64,000 nucleotides of DNA, taken from contig BPKI01000001.1 in assembly GCA_026005055.1 (NCBI GenBank), positions 62,001-126,000 of the forward strand. The letters are read 5' to 3'. Source of the stretch: Lysobacterales bacterium (lineage in GTDB: Bacteria; Pseudomonadota; Gammaproteobacteria; Xanthomonadales; BPKI01). A program made the position numbers and the translations under genes. The notes below the pieces were generated by a model that did not search any database, had not been told where the DNA came from, and saw nothing but the letters and a program-made list of their open reading frames with translations. The first letter of the stretch is position 1; every line of letters starts with the position of its first letter. Positions 63,115 to 64,000 of the stretch are shown here, piece after piece.

Positions 63115-64000
63115 TCACAGGCCCGCGGCCGCTTCGGCCACCGCCCGGAACAAGGCGCGGCCTTTGTTCATCGTCTCCTCCCATTCGCGCTCGGGCACGG
63201 AATCGTGCACGATGCCGGCGCCCGCTTGGACGTGCAACATGCCCTCGCGCAGCACGGCCGTGCGGATGGCGATGGCGAGATCGGCATCGTCGTGCCAGCC
63301 GATGTAACCGACCGCGCCGGCGTAGATATCGCGCCGAACAGGCTCGAGTTCGCGGATGATCTCGAGCGCCCGCACTTTCGGCGCCCCGGAGACCGTGCCG
63401 GCGGGAAAGGTGGCGCGGAAGACGTCCATGAAATCAAGCCCAGGGCGGAGCCGGCCGCTCACTTCGCTCACCAGGTGCATGACGTGGCTGTAGCGCTCGA
63501 CCACGAACTGCTCGCCGACTTCGACGCTGCCTGGCACGGCGATCCGCCCGACGTCGTTCCGGCCGAGATCGACGAGCATGAGGTGCTCGGCGCGTTCCTT
63601 GGGATCGGCGAGGAGCTCCGCTTCGAGCCGGTCGTCTTCCTCCGGGGTCCGCCCGCGGGGCCGAGTTCCCGCGATGGGACGAACGGTGACCCGATCCCCT
63701 TGCTTGCGCACGAGGATCTCGGGCGAGGAGCCGATCACCTGGGTATCCCCGAAGTCGAGGTAGTAGAGGTAGGGCGAGGGATTGAGGGCGCGCAGCGCGC
63801 GGTACACATCCACCGGCCGTGCGCGAAATGGCAGCGACAGACGCTGGCTCAACACCACTTGGAAGGCGTCGCCGGCGGCGATGTAATCCTTGATCCGCTC
63901 CACCGCGCGCAGGAAATCCTCGCGCGGGAACGAGGTGCGAAAATCACTCTCGGCGAGCGCTTCCTTTCCGAGTAAGTCCGGATAGGCCGAGGCACCGTGA
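63115..64000 (-). CDS. trpE: Anthranilate synthase component I (N-terminus beyond window)
   Basis: [39 protein letters not shown]; frame stays open to 64000 ([39 protein letters not shown]). Confidence 0.94.
   Translation of the reverse strand, partial: HGASAYPDLLGKEALAESDFRTSFPREDFLRAVERIKDYIAAGDAFQVVLSQRLSLPFRARPVDVYRALRALNPSPYLYYLDFGDTQVIGSSPEILVRKQGDRVTVRPIAGTRPRGRTPEEDDRLEAELLADPKERAEHLMLVDLGRNDVGRIAVPGSVEVGEQFVVERYSHVMHLVSEVSGRLRPGLDFMDVFRATFPAGTVSGAPKVRALEIIRELEPVRRDIYAGAVGYIGWHDDADLAIAIRTAVLREGMLHVQAGAGIVHDSVPEREWEETMNKGRALFRAVAEAAAGL

Overview
This 64 kb window is a high-GC, gene-dense bacterial chromosome segment. It is most likely gammaproteobacterial of the Xanthomonadales/Lysobacterales type, inferred from the clp/speD/trpCDGE neighbourhood, DUF484-xerC, dapF-lptM, and zapA-6S RNA-fau. 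Most of it is housekeeping: cysG/cysB, LPS assembly (GT4, O-antigen ligase, LpxL-like), dapF-xerC, ttcA, plsB, pyrF, rep, tdk, mutM, rpmG/rpmB, parAB-rsmG, hemB, aroE, folE, zapA, 6S RNA, fau, rpiA, tRNA-Gln, rpsI/rplM, coq7, speD, clp and trpCDGE. No CRISPR array, phage, IS element or classical defence island was recognised. The leads most worth following are: (1) a putative ~90 nt intergenic small RNA between pyrF and a lipoprotein gene, with its own promoter, three hairpins and an intrinsic terminator; (2) a recurring (I/V)F(A/S)DGFE motif at the extreme C-terminus of two exported proteins and just after the signal peptide of a third; (3) a translationally coupled two-gene secreted module, a PQQ-type beta-propeller with OB-like tail plus a 1125-aa multidomain clan GH-A-like protein; (4) several genes whose -10-like hexamer lies only 7-9 nt before the start codon, suggesting frequent leaderless mRNAs; (5) candidate operator inverted repeats, including a GTGA-N6-TCAC (CRP/Clp-like) site upstream of a secreted protease. 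All family names come from reading the translations; no database search was run.
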